Under the pieces are notes generated by a model, which was given only the letters and a program-made list of their open reading frames with translations, searched no databases and was not told the origin of the DNA. From CAVVKW01 sp963761705 (GTDB taxonomy: Bacteria; Verrucomicrobiota; Verrucomicrobiia; Chthoniobacterales; JAATET01), in NCBI GenBank assembly GCA_963761705.1, contig CAVXHK010000004.1, forward strand, positions 422,813-486,812: a stretch of DNA of 64,000 nucleotides. The letters run 5' to 3'. Shown in pieces: positions 34,919 through 44,199 of the stretch; the first letter of the stretch is position 1, and each line of letters starts with the position of its first letter. The position numbers were made by a program, and so were the translations under genes.

Positions 34919-36430
34919 ATGAAAGGCACCTGTTACCTGGTCGGAGCCGGCCCCGGCGACCCCGGACTCCTCACGATCCGCGGTCGCGAACTCCTCACCC
35001 GCGCCGACGTCGTCATCTACGACTACCTCAGCAACGCGGAGTTTCTCAGTTACGCTCCAACCACCGCAGAGACCATCTACGTCGGCAAAAAGGCCGGGGC
35101 CCACACCCTCAAACAGGACGGCATCAACGCCCTCCTCGTCGAAAAGACGAAAGCTCACGCCACCGTCGTCCGCCTCAAAGGTGGCGACCCCTTCGTCTTC
35201 GGCCGCGGCGGCGAAGAAGCCGAAGCCCTCGTCGCCGCCGGTCTCGCTTTCGAGGTCGTCCCCGGCATCTCGTCCACCATCGCCGGCCCCGCCTACGCCG
35301 GCATCCCCGTCACCCACCGCGGCCACAACACCACCCTCACCATCTTCACCGGCCACGAGGATCCGACAAAGGCCGAGACCTCCCTCGACTTCGCCGCCAT
35401 CGCCCGCACCCCCGGCACCAAAGTCATGCTCATGGGCGTCGAACGCATGCGCCCCCTCACCGCCAACCTCATCGCCGAAGGCCTCGCCGCCGACACACCC
35501 ACCGCCCTCGTCCGCTGGGCCACCACGGGAAAACAACAGACCCTCACCGCGACCCTCGGCACCATCGCCGACGAGGTCGAGCGCACCGGCTTCAAGGCCC
35601 CAGCCGTTTGCGTCATCGGTGACGTCGTCACCTGTCGCCACCAACTCGATTGGTTCGAATCCCGCCCACTCTTCGGCCAGACCATCGCCGTCACCCGCAC
35701 CCGTCAACAAGCCGGCTCCCTCATCGCCCAGCTCCGCGACCTCGGCGCCGACGCCTACGAACTCCCCACCATCCGGATCGAACCCGCCCCCAACAAACGC
35801 GAGTTCTACGAATCCGTCGCCGTCGCCCACACCTACGATTGGCTTGTCTTCACCAGCCCAAATGGCGTCGACGCATTTTTCGAAGCCTTCTACTCGATCT
35901 ACCAAGACGCCCGTTCCCTCGGCGGCGTCCGCATCGCCGCCATCGGACCCGCCACCGCGGCCCGCGTCCACGCCAACCGCTTCGCCGTCGACCTCCAACC
36001 GGAAAAATACGTCGCCGAAGAAATTGTCAAAGCGTTCCAAAAAGAAATGGACGTCGAAAATCTCAAAATCCTCCTCGCCCGAGCCGAGGGAGCCCGCGAA
36101 ATCCTCGCCACCGCCCTCACCGACCTCGGAGCCATCGTCGATGAAACCATCGCCTACCGCACCGTCCCAGAGACCGGCGACCCCACCGGCGGAGTCGAAC
36201 GCTTCCGCACCGAAGGAGCCGACTGGATCACCTTCACCAGCAGCTCCACCGCGGAGAACTTCGTCGCCCTAAATCTGCCGCTACCCGAGCGATTGAAGAC
36301 CGCCAGCATCGGCCCGATCACGACAACCACGATGAAAATCCTCGGCCTCGCCGTCGACATCGAGGCAAAAGTCCACGACATCCCCGGCGTAGTCGCCGCG
36401 CTCCTCAAAGCCGCCAAGCCGACCAAATAA
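34919..36430 (+). CDS. cobA-hemD: fused uroporphyrinogen-III C-methyltransferase / uroporphyrinogen-III synthase
   Basis: 503 residues from ATG 34919. Residues about 1-245 are SUMT (CobA): VGAGPGDPGLLTIRG, VVRLKGGDPFVFGRGGEEAE and GIPVTHRG bind SAM and the tetrapyrrole; it makes precorrin-2 for sirohaem and cobalamin. Residues about 255-500 are HemD (IAVTRTRQQAGSLIAQLRDLG, then LVFTSPNGVDAF and WITFTSSSTAENF), which closes hydroxymethylbilane into uroporphyrinogen III. The fusion couples ring closure with methylation. It continues the hem cluster after two minus-strand genes. Confidence 0.94.
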   Translation: MKGTCYLVGAGPGDPGLLTIRGRELLTRADVVIYDYLSNAEFLSYAPTTAETIYVGKKAGAHTLKQDGINALLVEKTKAHATVVRLKGGDPFVFGRGGEEAEALVAAGLAFEVVPGISSTIAGPAYAGIPVTHRGHNTTLTIFTGHEDPTKAETSLDFAAIARTPGTKVMLMGVERMRPLTANLIAEGLAADTPTALVRWATTGKQQTLTATLGTIADEVERTGFKAPAVCVIGDVVTCRHQLDWFESRPLFGQTIAVTRTRQQAGSLIAQLRDLGADAYELPTIRIEPAPNKREFYESVAVAHTYDWLVFTSPNGVDAFFEAFYSIYQDARSLGGVRIAAIGPATAARVHANRFAVDLQPEKYVAEEIVKAFQKEMDVENLKILLARAEGAREILATALTDLGAIVDETIAYRTVPETGDPTGGVERFRTEGADWITFTSSSTAENFVALNLPLPERLKTASIGPITTTTMKILGLAVDIEAKVHDIPGVVAALLKAAKPTK

Positions 36431-36439
36431 GGTGATGCC

Positions 36440-37795
36440 TCATGACCCTGTGACAGTCGCTATGTCGGCAACCTCACGTTTAAGGAGATCTGCTGAGGAA
36501 GTCGCTAATTCAGTGTAGGATCCTCCTCCAGAGGTTCCCGCTGCTTTTTTACCCAGTGGCCTCGTCCCAGTATGCGGGCCCCATCGAGTCCCTACGCTCC
36601 TTGCGGCACCACCACCCGACAGGCTTGCTGGACTAGGCGTCACACTATTGAACGCCCCAACGTTGCCATACGTCGCTTTTGTCGCATCAAGGCGGGCCTG
36701 GGCCTCGGGTAGGAAATCGTCAACCGTCGATCCGACTCCCCGGGAGAGATCGTCCTCCCCTTTCACGGCCGCCCGTCCCCCCATCTCGAAAAGCTCGTTG
36801 GCGGCCAACCGGGACATCCCGCGCCAGGCGAACTTCCCGACGCCCACCACGACAGCCTTCACCAGAAAAACGTCCGAGACGGCCAGAGCGGAATGCACGA
36901 CCCCCCATCCATAGCGTCCGCAGTGGAAGTCGAATTGCCCCTGCCGCCACTCTCCCCAGAACGGTGCCACACTCTCCAACAAGCCCGGAGCCGCCATCAA
37001 CCCTCACGGATCGACCAGATTGACCGGATCGTTGGCCACGAACCCATACAGGTTCACCCCTCCCTCCTCGCCCAGCGGGTCGCGCGTGAGCCACTTGCTG
37101 GTCTCCGGATCGTAGAACCGGTGCAGGTGAGACACCAGCCCGCTGGCCTCGTGGTATTCCTTGCCCGACCACTGCAGCGGGTTGGCCTCCGCCAGCGGAC
37201 CCGTCGCGCTCAGCCGCCTCCCGAACGCATCGTAGGTGTAGGCCGCCGCGGGCGTGCCCGCCGGCGTGTAGAGTCCGGCCACGTTCCCGATCGCATCGGA
37301 AAAGTAATGGCTGCTCGCCCCATCGAGCGTGAACGCCAGCAACCCCCCGATGCCTCCCGACCCGTCTAGGCCGCCGCTCAGGTCCGCCCCGCGCGTGAAC
37401 TGCCGCACCGTCCCCGGCTCGCCCTCGGTCGCCCCGGCCCACTCCAGCTCCTCGACCACCAGCAGGCCGTCATGGACGTAGCGGATCGTCCGGGTGAGTG
37501 CTCCCTCCTCCGGCTCCCGCGTTTCCACCCGCCGCCCCAACCCGTCATAATCGAACTCGCTGCGCCGCCCGCCCTTCGTCACCGCCACCAGCCGGTTCTC
37601 CTCGTCGTAGCTGAAGGCCGATCCCCGACCGTCCTCCGTCCGGCTCCCGTTCGCATCGTAGCTCGGCGACACGCCGCCGACCGCCGTGAACTGATTGAGC
37701 GCATTCCGGGTAAATGCCGCTTCCACCGTGCCGACCGTGCCCCCACCAGAAGAACGCCGAAAATCACCCGCCGCAGACGCCCTCGTTTTGCTTTT
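36440..37795 (-). pseudogene. Rhs/YD-repeat C-terminal fragment with in-frame stop at the core-tip boundary
   Basis: Minus-strand frame from about 37795 to 36440 without an upstream start; a TAA at 37796-37798 precedes it. Residues show YD-repeat character (SYDANGSRTEDGRGSAFSYD, DYDGLGRRVETREPE, AAYTYDAFGRRLSATGPLAE) and the core motif LHRFYDPETSKWLTRDPLGEEGGVNLYGFVANDPVNLVDP (given in parts). The next codon is TGA at 37006-37004, followed in the same frame by GL... and a 186-residue variable tip. Rhs proteins usually read DPxGL here, so TGG to TGA would explain it. The tip begins with a hydrophobic patch (VVHSALAVSDVFLVKAVVVG). No immunity gene is evident. Confidence 0.75.
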
Positions 37796-37909
37796 TTAGC
37801 AATTTTACTTGCCGCGCTTTTGGTGCAAGTCTTACGTTCGGGCTCGCAGATTCATTGATCTGCGGCAATCCAACCGGCTCGGTTTTCCGGGCACATCCCC
37901 CTCTGAACA

Positions 37910-39985
37910 ATGAGAAAGAGCCCTAATATTCAAACCTCTCGCGCATCAGCCCCCTTCCGTAAACCCGCGCCACTCCATCGAGCACTCAGAGCATTCGTCA
38001 CCGTCGCTCTCGCCTTGGCCGCGAGCATTCAGGTCTACGCCACAGTCGTCATTCCAACCCAACTTGAGCCCGACGCAACCGACACGATTTACTCCCCGTT
38101 TCCCCGGTTCTTCTGGGAGGGCCACCCGGAAGGATTTAGCCCCACCGGTAACGCTGTCTTCTATCGAATCCAGATCTCAACCACGGCAAATTTCTCCAAC
38201 GTCGTCGACGACGACATCACTTACATCCAGCGTTACGTGTCGGCGGAACCTCTCGCCCCGAGCCAATACTACTGGCGCGTGAAAGCGCGAGTGAGCGGTC
38301 AGGCGTGGTCCGGCTGGTCGGCAATCCAAAATTTTACCATCACCGCTCCAGCCTCGACCGTCACGATCCCAGCCACCTCCAATGAAACCCAGTTTCTGAA
38401 CCTGATTACCAGTGCTCTCAACGCGACGGATGGTGTGATCCTCAACATCGAGAACGGCACCTACACCTTCGTCAGCGAAACCATGACCTACCTTTTCGAT
38501 TTCGTCGATCAGAGCAACATCACCATCCAGGGAAACGGGTCGACACTAAAGTTCGAAGAACGTAAGCACGGGCTTCTCCGAACCAAGGGCTGCACCGACA
38601 TTGCTGTGAGCTCATTGAAGATCGACTACGCGAAGGTCGATACAGAAGTTCGAGCCAAGCTGCTCGATGACGCAGAAGACATCGACGGGACGAACGGTAG
38701 GATCAAGATCATATTGCTGGCCGGTTCTCCAACCTATGGGCGTCCGGAGGTCAAGGCCGCAGCTTCCGAGTTCATTCCCATCGATCCCGTCGAATTCGGT
38801 CGGGTGAAAACCGGTCCCCGTCACTATCTGGCTTCCGGAAACAAAGCGGACTACGTATCCGACGGAGGTCGAAAGTACACGGTTCCCGTGATCGCCGATG
38901 CGACGGCCTTCGCCGATCTCAATCGGCAAGATTTGCTCATCCAGCGATTAGATGGGAACTCGTCGCACACGACGACATTCAGTTCTTCGACCCGCGTCAC
39001 GCTGCACGACATTACCACCTTCAGCGCGCCCGACGTCCTGAGTTCGTCAGTTGAAGGGACGGAACTCGCTTATCTCAAGTGCGAAGCTCTGCCAGCACCT
39101 GGCAAATGGATGAGCAGCACGCGCGGCGGGTTCATCATTCGCTCCGAGGGCGTCGGCCCTTGGATTGAAGGCTGCAACTTAACGAACCTCGGCGACGATG
39201 CCATCGCGTTCTACTCCCGAGATATTCGGGTGTTCGAATGGCGGACGAGCGGCACCAGCAACCGCGCCGTTTGTGGTGGAGACCATTTCAACCTCCAGGT
39301 TGACGATGCCGTGTCCTTCTTCGATCCCGCGACCGGCAACATCATTCTCGAGACAACCGTCGCCTGGGTCTCCCCGGAAGCGAATGGTCGCTACGAGGTG
39401 GCCTTCGACGCCGCCCTGCCGTTTCTGGGTAGCTCCTCGACCCTCTCGACTTCCGGCACGGACGCCGACTTCGACGAATCCGCCATCCAGATCTGGAACC
39501 GGTCGACTTCTAACGGCGACTTCGTCATCCGCGGCAATACGTTCGAGAACATCCGCCGATATGCCAACGTCTTCCGGGCCGCCCGGGGTGCGATTTGGGA
39601 CAACGACTACATCGGGATCTCCCGCCATGCCATCACGTGCATCAACGAGCCAACCATTCCCAACGGACTCTATGCCTCCGATCTCCTGATTCGAAACAAC
39701 ACATTCCAGGAAACCGGATTTGCGCCGAACAACAATCCACCAGCGATCTCCCTGAAATTCATCGATCTAAACGGAATGGCATCCTCCTACGGGCCGCGGA
39801 ACGTGCTCATCGAAGGAAACACCTTCATCAACGTCCCGCCGACCGAGGTCGAATTCATCAGTTCCCAATCCAGCCGCGTCCGCAACAACACGGCCAGCGA
39901 AACGACGGGGAGCGGAACAATCAGTCGACCGGTCAACACTAACGTCGTCAACTCGATCAACATCACCGGCAACAACATCCAGTAG
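37910..39985 (+). CDS. secreted right-handed beta-helix protein, copy A
   Basis: 691 residues. A signal peptide (hydrophobic stretch ALRAFVTVALALAASIQVYA) is followed by a fibronectin-like domain (residues about 45-145, with YYWRVKARVSGQAWSGW) and then a right-handed parallel beta-helix rich in Asn/Thr turns. WIEGCNLTNLGDDAIAF carries a DD pair typical of beta-helix glycosidases such as GH110/GH28-like enzymes. It is paralogous to the protein at 49865-51817: both share IWNRS, GDFVIRxNxFENIRRY, VFRAxRG and PNGLY. Probably an exported carbohydrate-active protein of the 38-52 kb locus; enzyme activity is inferred only. Confidence 0.85.
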   Translation: MRKSPNIQTSRASAPFRKPAPLHRALRAFVTVALALAASIQVYATVVIPTQLEPDATDTIYSPFPRFFWEGHPEGFSPTGNAVFYRIQISTTANFSNVVDDDITYIQRYVSAEPLAPSQYYWRVKARVSGQAWSGWSAIQNFTITAPASTVTIPATSNETQFLNLITSALNATDGVILNIENGTYTFVSETMTYLFDFVDQSNITIQGNGSTLKFEERKHGLLRTKGCTDIAVSSLKIDYAKVDTEVRAKLLDDAEDIDGTNGRIKIILLAGSPTYGRPEVKAAASEFIPIDPVEFGRVKTGPRHYLASGNKADYVSDGGRKYTVPVIADATAFADLNRQDLLIQRLDGNSSHTTTFSSSTRVTLHDITTFSAPDVLSSSVEGTELAYLKCEALPAPGKWMSSTRGGFIIRSEGVGPWIEGCNLTNLGDDAIAFYSRDIRVFEWRTSGTSNRAVCGGDHFNLQVDDAVSFFDPATGNIILETTVAWVSPEANGRYEVAFDAALPFLGSSSTLSTSGTDADFDESAIQIWNRSTSNGDFVIRGNTFENIRRYANVFRAARGAIWDNDYIGISRHAITCINEPTIPNGLYASDLLIRNNTFQETGFAPNNNPPAISLKFIDLNGMASSYGPRNVLIEGNTFINVPPTEVEFISSQSSRVRNNTASETTGSGTISRPVNTNVVNSINITGNNIQ

Positions 39986-40040
39986 GCGGACTGCCTACCA
40001 GCCCGTCCCGCATTCGCGGGGCGGCGGATGCTCGAGAGCC

Positions 40041-40217
40041 TCACCTCACCGAGCCGCGCAGACTGCGAGGAATCGCTGCCGCAAACCACGCGCCCGTCCC
40101 AGCGAGCAGCAGCGCCAACATTACGCCGCGCGAAATCACGTCGAAGAAATACAGCCCCGGTGCCGCCGCGATCAGCGCCAGCCCTGCGAGTCCCAGAATT
40201 TTGAGTGCGATTATCAT
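40041..40217 (-). CDS. 58-residue two-helix membrane protein following the NCS1 transporter
   Basis: The minus frame opens with ATG 40217 (MIIALKILGLAGLALIAA), forms one hydrophobic helix, a short polar link (FFDVISRG), a second helix (VMLALLLAGTGAWFAAAIP) and a basic tail (RSLRGSVR), and stops at TGA 40043-40041. It starts ten bases after the transporter stop on the same strand. Too short for most gene callers. The arrangement suggests an accessory subunit of the permease, but it is not recognised as a known family. Confidence 0.65.
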   Translation of the reverse strand: MIIALKILGLAGLALIAAAPGLYFFDVISRGVMLALLLAGTGAWFAAAIPRSLRGSVR

Positions 40218-40226
40218 TGGTTCGAG

Positions 40227-41618
40227 TCAGGGCGCGTGAATCGGAATTCTCGTTTCCCGCGAGAAGATCAAATACAGCGCCCCGCAGGCCAGCCACGCCG
40301 GCAACGGACAGAACCAGGCGCTCACGCCGTGGAACGAAATCGCGTAGGCCGCGAGGCCGACCGGCACCGCCCACGCAAATAGGACCGCCGGATTAAAAAG
40401 CACTCCCCCGTCCCGGGCCGGAAACCGCTCCCGCCCGATCCACCGCGCACCATACCAATCCGCAAAAACAATCGCGCCCATCGGCGCGAGGATCGTCCCG
40501 TACCAACCAACGAACCCCAGCAACTGAAACGCGAACGCCGGAAAAATCGCCGCCACCGTCGACACGCATCCGGCGACAATCGTCATCACCAATCGGCTAC
40601 TTCCCGGGATCATCGCTTGAAACGCCAGCCCGGCTCGATAGATCGTCGGATTTGCTGTGGTCCACCCCGCAATCAGCACGCACAGCACCCCGGTGATTCC
40701 GGTCACCCCGTAAGCCATCGGACCCGGAACCGGCTCAGCGTTCTGCGTCAGCTTGATCTGGGCCGCCAGCAACAGCGCCGCCGCGATCCATGCGATGAAG
40801 TGCCCGACGTAGACGCCACCAGCACTGGCCCACCCAGAATTCGCAGTCCGCGCGTATCGGAAAACCGACAGGTCCGACATCCCCACGTGCATTGCCGCGT
40901 TGCAGAACCACGCGAAGAAAATGACCGACCAAAGACCCATCGCGGGCGGACCGTCGTTGCCGCGCGCAAAGACGATCGATTCCCCCCAGATTGCTTGAAG
41001 GTCCGCGAATGACGTCACCTCGAGTTCCTTGAGCGCGACCACACCACAGGCGATGAAGACGAGAATCATCCACGGAGCAGCGATATTCGCAAACCGACTC
41101 ACCGCTTCATATCCGAAGCCGGCCACCAGTGCGATCACGGCCCCGACGCCGACCACCACCAGCACAAACGAAAGACTGTTCGGATAAACGGAATCCAGCG
41201 ACGGCATCGCGAGCCCGAACGGAATCCCAACCGCCGTCGCCGACACCGTGATCATCGCACCGGCAAGAAAGCAAAACAGCACGCCATTCGCCAGATTGTA
41301 GAACTTGACCAGCCGCCGCCCTGCGATCAGCTCGAGTTGCCGGTAGAGAGTCAGCCTTGCACCCACGGCGATCGGCGCGCAGACGAAGCGCCAACTCAGG
41401 GTGGCTAGCAAATTGCCGACCAACAGCCCGACGACGATGTTCTGCAAACTCACGCCCGCCAGCAGGAAGAGCGGACCGATCATGAACTCGGTCCCCGCCG
41501 CGTGTTCGCCCGCGTACATCCCCCAGAACGCCTTCGGCCCCTTGAGAGCGTGAGTCGGAACCGGTCGATCTTCGTATTCGTCGGCGACGAGAGTCTCGTC
41601 AGTGGAGGGATCGCTCAT
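40227..41618 (-). CDS. NCS1-family permease (nucleobase/hydantoin/vitamin type)
   Basis: 463 residues from ATG 41618, about twelve transmembrane helices. The N-terminal GEHAAGTEFMIGPLFL and the internal GLALVAGFGYE-like helix segments, together with FFAWFCNAAMHVGMSDLSVFRYA, fit the LeuT-fold nucleobase-cation symporter-1 family. Such carriers import cytosine, purines, hydantoins, thiamin or similar small ligands with Na+ or H+. Its substrate here is unknown; its place beside GH78 and sulfatase genes is unusual. Possible 58-residue partner follows. The GH78 gene ends 10 bases upstream. Confidence 0.85.
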   Translation of the reverse strand: MSDPSTDETLVADEYEDRPVPTHALKGPKAFWGMYAGEHAAGTEFMIGPLFLLAGVSLQNIVVGLLVGNLLATLSWRFVCAPIAVGARLTLYRQLELIAGRRLVKFYNLANGVLFCFLAGAMITVSATAVGIPFGLAMPSLDSVYPNSLSFVLVVVGVGAVIALVAGFGYEAVSRFANIAAPWMILVFIACGVVALKELEVTSFADLQAIWGESIVFARGNDGPPAMGLWSVIFFAWFCNAAMHVGMSDLSVFRYARTANSGWASAGGVYVGHFIAWIAAALLLAAQIKLTQNAEPVPGPMAYGVTGITGVLCVLIAGWTTANPTIYRAGLAFQAMIPGSSRLVMTIVAGCVSTVAAIFPAFAFQLLGFVGWYGTILAPMGAIVFADWYGARWIGRERFPARDGGVLFNPAVLFAWAVPVGLAAYAISFHGVSAWFCPLPAWLACGALYLIFSRETRIPIHAP

Positions 41619-41628
41619 CGTCGCAAGA

Positions 41629-44175
41629 TCAGGCCAGAGGACCCCTAAAACGTCCACCGCCCGCCGGCATCGTTACCGACTCCCCGCCGGGCAGCCGACA
41701 GCGGCCCACCATGCCGGGAGGCAATTCGACGTCAAGCTCGATGCCGCCGCCGACGACTTTCCACGCCGCATAAATCCGCCCGCGCCCCGTCTCAACGCTG
41801 GCTTCCGCACGCTTCAATGGCCCCGGCGTCGGCTCGACGAGCACCTCGGCCCAACCCGCTTGGGTAAGCCGGATCCCGACCACCGTATTCACGAAAAATG
41901 CCAGTGGTCCCGCGCCCCACGCGTGACTCAGCGAATGGCAATACGGTACGTCGCCCTCCCAATGCGAAGCCGACCATTGCTCCCACGTGTTGCCGGACTC
42001 GATCTGCTCGGGATAGCGCTTCGCCAGCATCGGAAAAACAAGATCCGCCCGCCCATGCTTCGCCAAACCCTCGAGATTCACGTTCATCATGAATGGACTC
42101 GACCAGATCGGATCGCCCGTCCGCGTGACGAAGATACTTTCGATCAATTGCTTCGCCCGCACCGAGCCGACCTCTTCTAAATGGATGAGCGCGTTGGCGT
42201 TGGGAATCTCCGAGAGAGTTCCGAACGTCCCGTCCTCCAGCAGGCAATCCCGGTAAGCACCGACCTCTTCGTCCCACAGCACCTCTCGAATCGAATGTGC
42301 CAGCCTCACCGCCCGACGCTCCAGATCCGCAGCCAGCGCCGCATCCTCCGCAAAGACCCCGTGCGCGTAACGCAGGGCAGCCAGGTAATATAGATTCAGC
42401 GTCGTGTTGATCGATCCCGTGTCCGGCGTGCGGCCCGGCGTCCGCTCGCCCAGATCGATATACATCCAATGCGGCACGTCGGTTAAAAGCCCATCCTCCC
42501 GCTCGAAGGCCGTGAACCAACGCAGCACCTGCCGGATATGCGGCAGCCAGGCCGGCAGCAATGTCCGGTCGCCCGTGAACCACTCGTAGTCGCCAAAAGC
42601 CAGCACCCACTGCAGGTGGTAGAGTGGCAGCGGCGACACGTTCACGTTGCCGGTCGGATACCTCGGCACCATGGCCCCCAGCCAATCCAATCCCTGCCCA
42701 ATCTGCTCGATCAGCCGCCGGTGCAGCACCGCGACATCGAACCGATGATGCAACGTCACCGCCGTGAACCGCCCGTCGCCGATCCACTGCTGCTGCTCCC
42801 GGCTACTGCTATCGAGAATGCCGTCTTGCGAACACAGCCGCAGCGTGTGCTCACAGATTCCGTCCAATCGATTGAGCATCTCGTCGTCGCAGCGAAAATG
42901 CCCGCCCGCCCCGAGCGGCAGCGCCATTCGTTCGAGGGTGGCGGAATGAATCGTCACCGGCTCCGGCGACCAGACCCACAACTGCGCGATCCGAAAAGCC
43001 AGCCAATTGAACCGCACCCGCACCACGTCCCGACCACCCGCCAGAACAAATCGCGAGGTATGCACCCGCGCCGCAGCCGGTTTCGGCACTATTCCCTCTA
43101 CGGTCAACTCGCCGCACACCACGTCAATCACCGCGCCCGCGGGACCGCTCACGTCCATCGAAAAGTACCCGCACTCCGACCGCCCCAGATCCAACGCCGC
43201 CATCTCCGGCGCATCCCCACCGCCAACCCGCACCGGCAGGTTCGCGCTAAGCTCCGCCCCCGGCTTCGGTCGCACCGCGCCCAACTCCGACACCGTCGGC
43301 AGCGCCAACTCGACCTCCGCAACGGTCACCGCCGCGGGAAAAGGCAGGTCCGTCAGCACCCGGTGCGGCAACGGCTCCGGCACGAAGTGATACCACGGCG
43401 TATTCATGAGCCCTCCCTTCACATAGGCGCTGCGCACCCAGCTAGAATCATCGTAATCCGTCCCCTCCCACCCCGCGTCCGCCAACCGCAAATCCTGCAC
43501 CTCTGCGCATCCCAGCGTCGCGTGCAGACGCGGACTCGGTCGGACAAATTCCTCCGCCGGACTCGCCCGCCAACTCTCGTCGCTGACCACAAACCGTGCG
43601 TCCGCTCCATCGAAATCCATTTTCAAACAACTCAGCAGAGCCTGCATGATGCTCTGCCGTCCACCCGTACCGAATCCCTGAAACAGCACGAGGACCGACA
43701 ACGTATTGCGCCCCGGCACGAGTCGATCCGCAACGTCATACGGATCGTAATACGCCCACGTCCGGTCGCTCCGCCCCGGCCCCCGCCCGACTTCCGCCCC
43801 GTTCAGCCACGCGATGTAATGCGTGTCGGTAAACAGCCGCCACTCGGCCGCCGTCGGCGCCGCATCCAGATCGAAGGTTTTGCGAAACCGGATGAAGCGA
43901 TTCCGCGGGTTCTCGTAAAAAAGCGACTCGCCCTCCATCCAGATCAACCCCGTGCCGTCGCCCCACTCGATGTCCAGACACCCCGGTCGCTCCCGCCGGT
44001 CCTGCGGCGAAGGGACCAGCCCGGACTCGTCGCCCGCCGTGCCGTCCGCAGACCCGGCAGCCTCGTCCGCCCGCGCCAGCGCGCCCGGCAGGCCGATCAT
44101 TCCCACGGAACCCGTCATCATCTTGAGAGCCGACCGACGACCGAAGCGGGCTGGAGAAGCGGGATCATCATTCAT
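41629..44175 (-). CDS. GH78-type alpha-L-rhamnosidase, probably Tat-exported
   Basis: 848 residues. The N-terminus has a twin-arginine-like signal (GRRSALKMMTGSVGMIGLPG). Beta-sandwich domains (about 60-400) precede an (alpha/alpha)6 catalytic domain with the GH78 hallmark SSSREQQQWIGDGRF (near residue 463), carrying acidic residues used in inverting hydrolysis, and later WEQWSASHWEGDVPYCHSLSHAWG. It would release L-rhamnose from polysaccharides or glycosides in the periplasm. It sits between a sulfatase (upstream) and the NCS1 permease, all on the minus strand with 10-24 base gaps, so likely one operon. Confidence 0.85.
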   Translation of the reverse strand: MNDDPASPARFGRRSALKMMTGSVGMIGLPGALARADEAAGSADGTAGDESGLVPSPQDRRERPGCLDIEWGDGTGLIWMEGESLFYENPRNRFIRFRKTFDLDAAPTAAEWRLFTDTHYIAWLNGAEVGRGPGRSDRTWAYYDPYDVADRLVPGRNTLSVLVLFQGFGTGGRQSIMQALLSCLKMDFDGADARFVVSDESWRASPAEEFVRPSPRLHATLGCAEVQDLRLADAGWEGTDYDDSSWVRSAYVKGGLMNTPWYHFVPEPLPHRVLTDLPFPAAVTVAEVELALPTVSELGAVRPKPGAELSANLPVRVGGGDAPEMAALDLGRSECGYFSMDVSGPAGAVIDVVCGELTVEGIVPKPAAARVHTSRFVLAGGRDVVRVRFNWLAFRIAQLWVWSPEPVTIHSATLERMALPLGAGGHFRCDDEMLNRLDGICEHTLRLCSQDGILDSSSREQQQWIGDGRFTAVTLHHRFDVAVLHRRLIEQIGQGLDWLGAMVPRYPTGNVNVSPLPLYHLQWVLAFGDYEWFTGDRTLLPAWLPHIRQVLRWFTAFEREDGLLTDVPHWMYIDLGERTPGRTPDTGSINTTLNLYYLAALRYAHGVFAEDAALAADLERRAVRLAHSIREVLWDEEVGAYRDCLLEDGTFGTLSEIPNANALIHLEEVGSVRAKQLIESIFVTRTGDPIWSSPFMMNVNLEGLAKHGRADLVFPMLAKRYPEQIESGNTWEQWSASHWEGDVPYCHSLSHAWGAGPLAFFVNTVVGIRLTQAGWAEVLVEPTPGPLKRAEASVETGRGRIYAAWKVVGGGIELDVELPPGMVGRCRLPGGESVTMPAGGGRFRGPLA

Positions 44176-44199
44176 TCGCGGCGACGCTCCGTCCGGTAT

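Noticed and set aside
37004..37006. TGA in the Rhs fragment as selenocysteine or recoded Trp
   Set aside because: All other genes in block A use TGA as an ordinary stop, no SECIS-like context was noticed, and the gene is already truncated at its 5' end.
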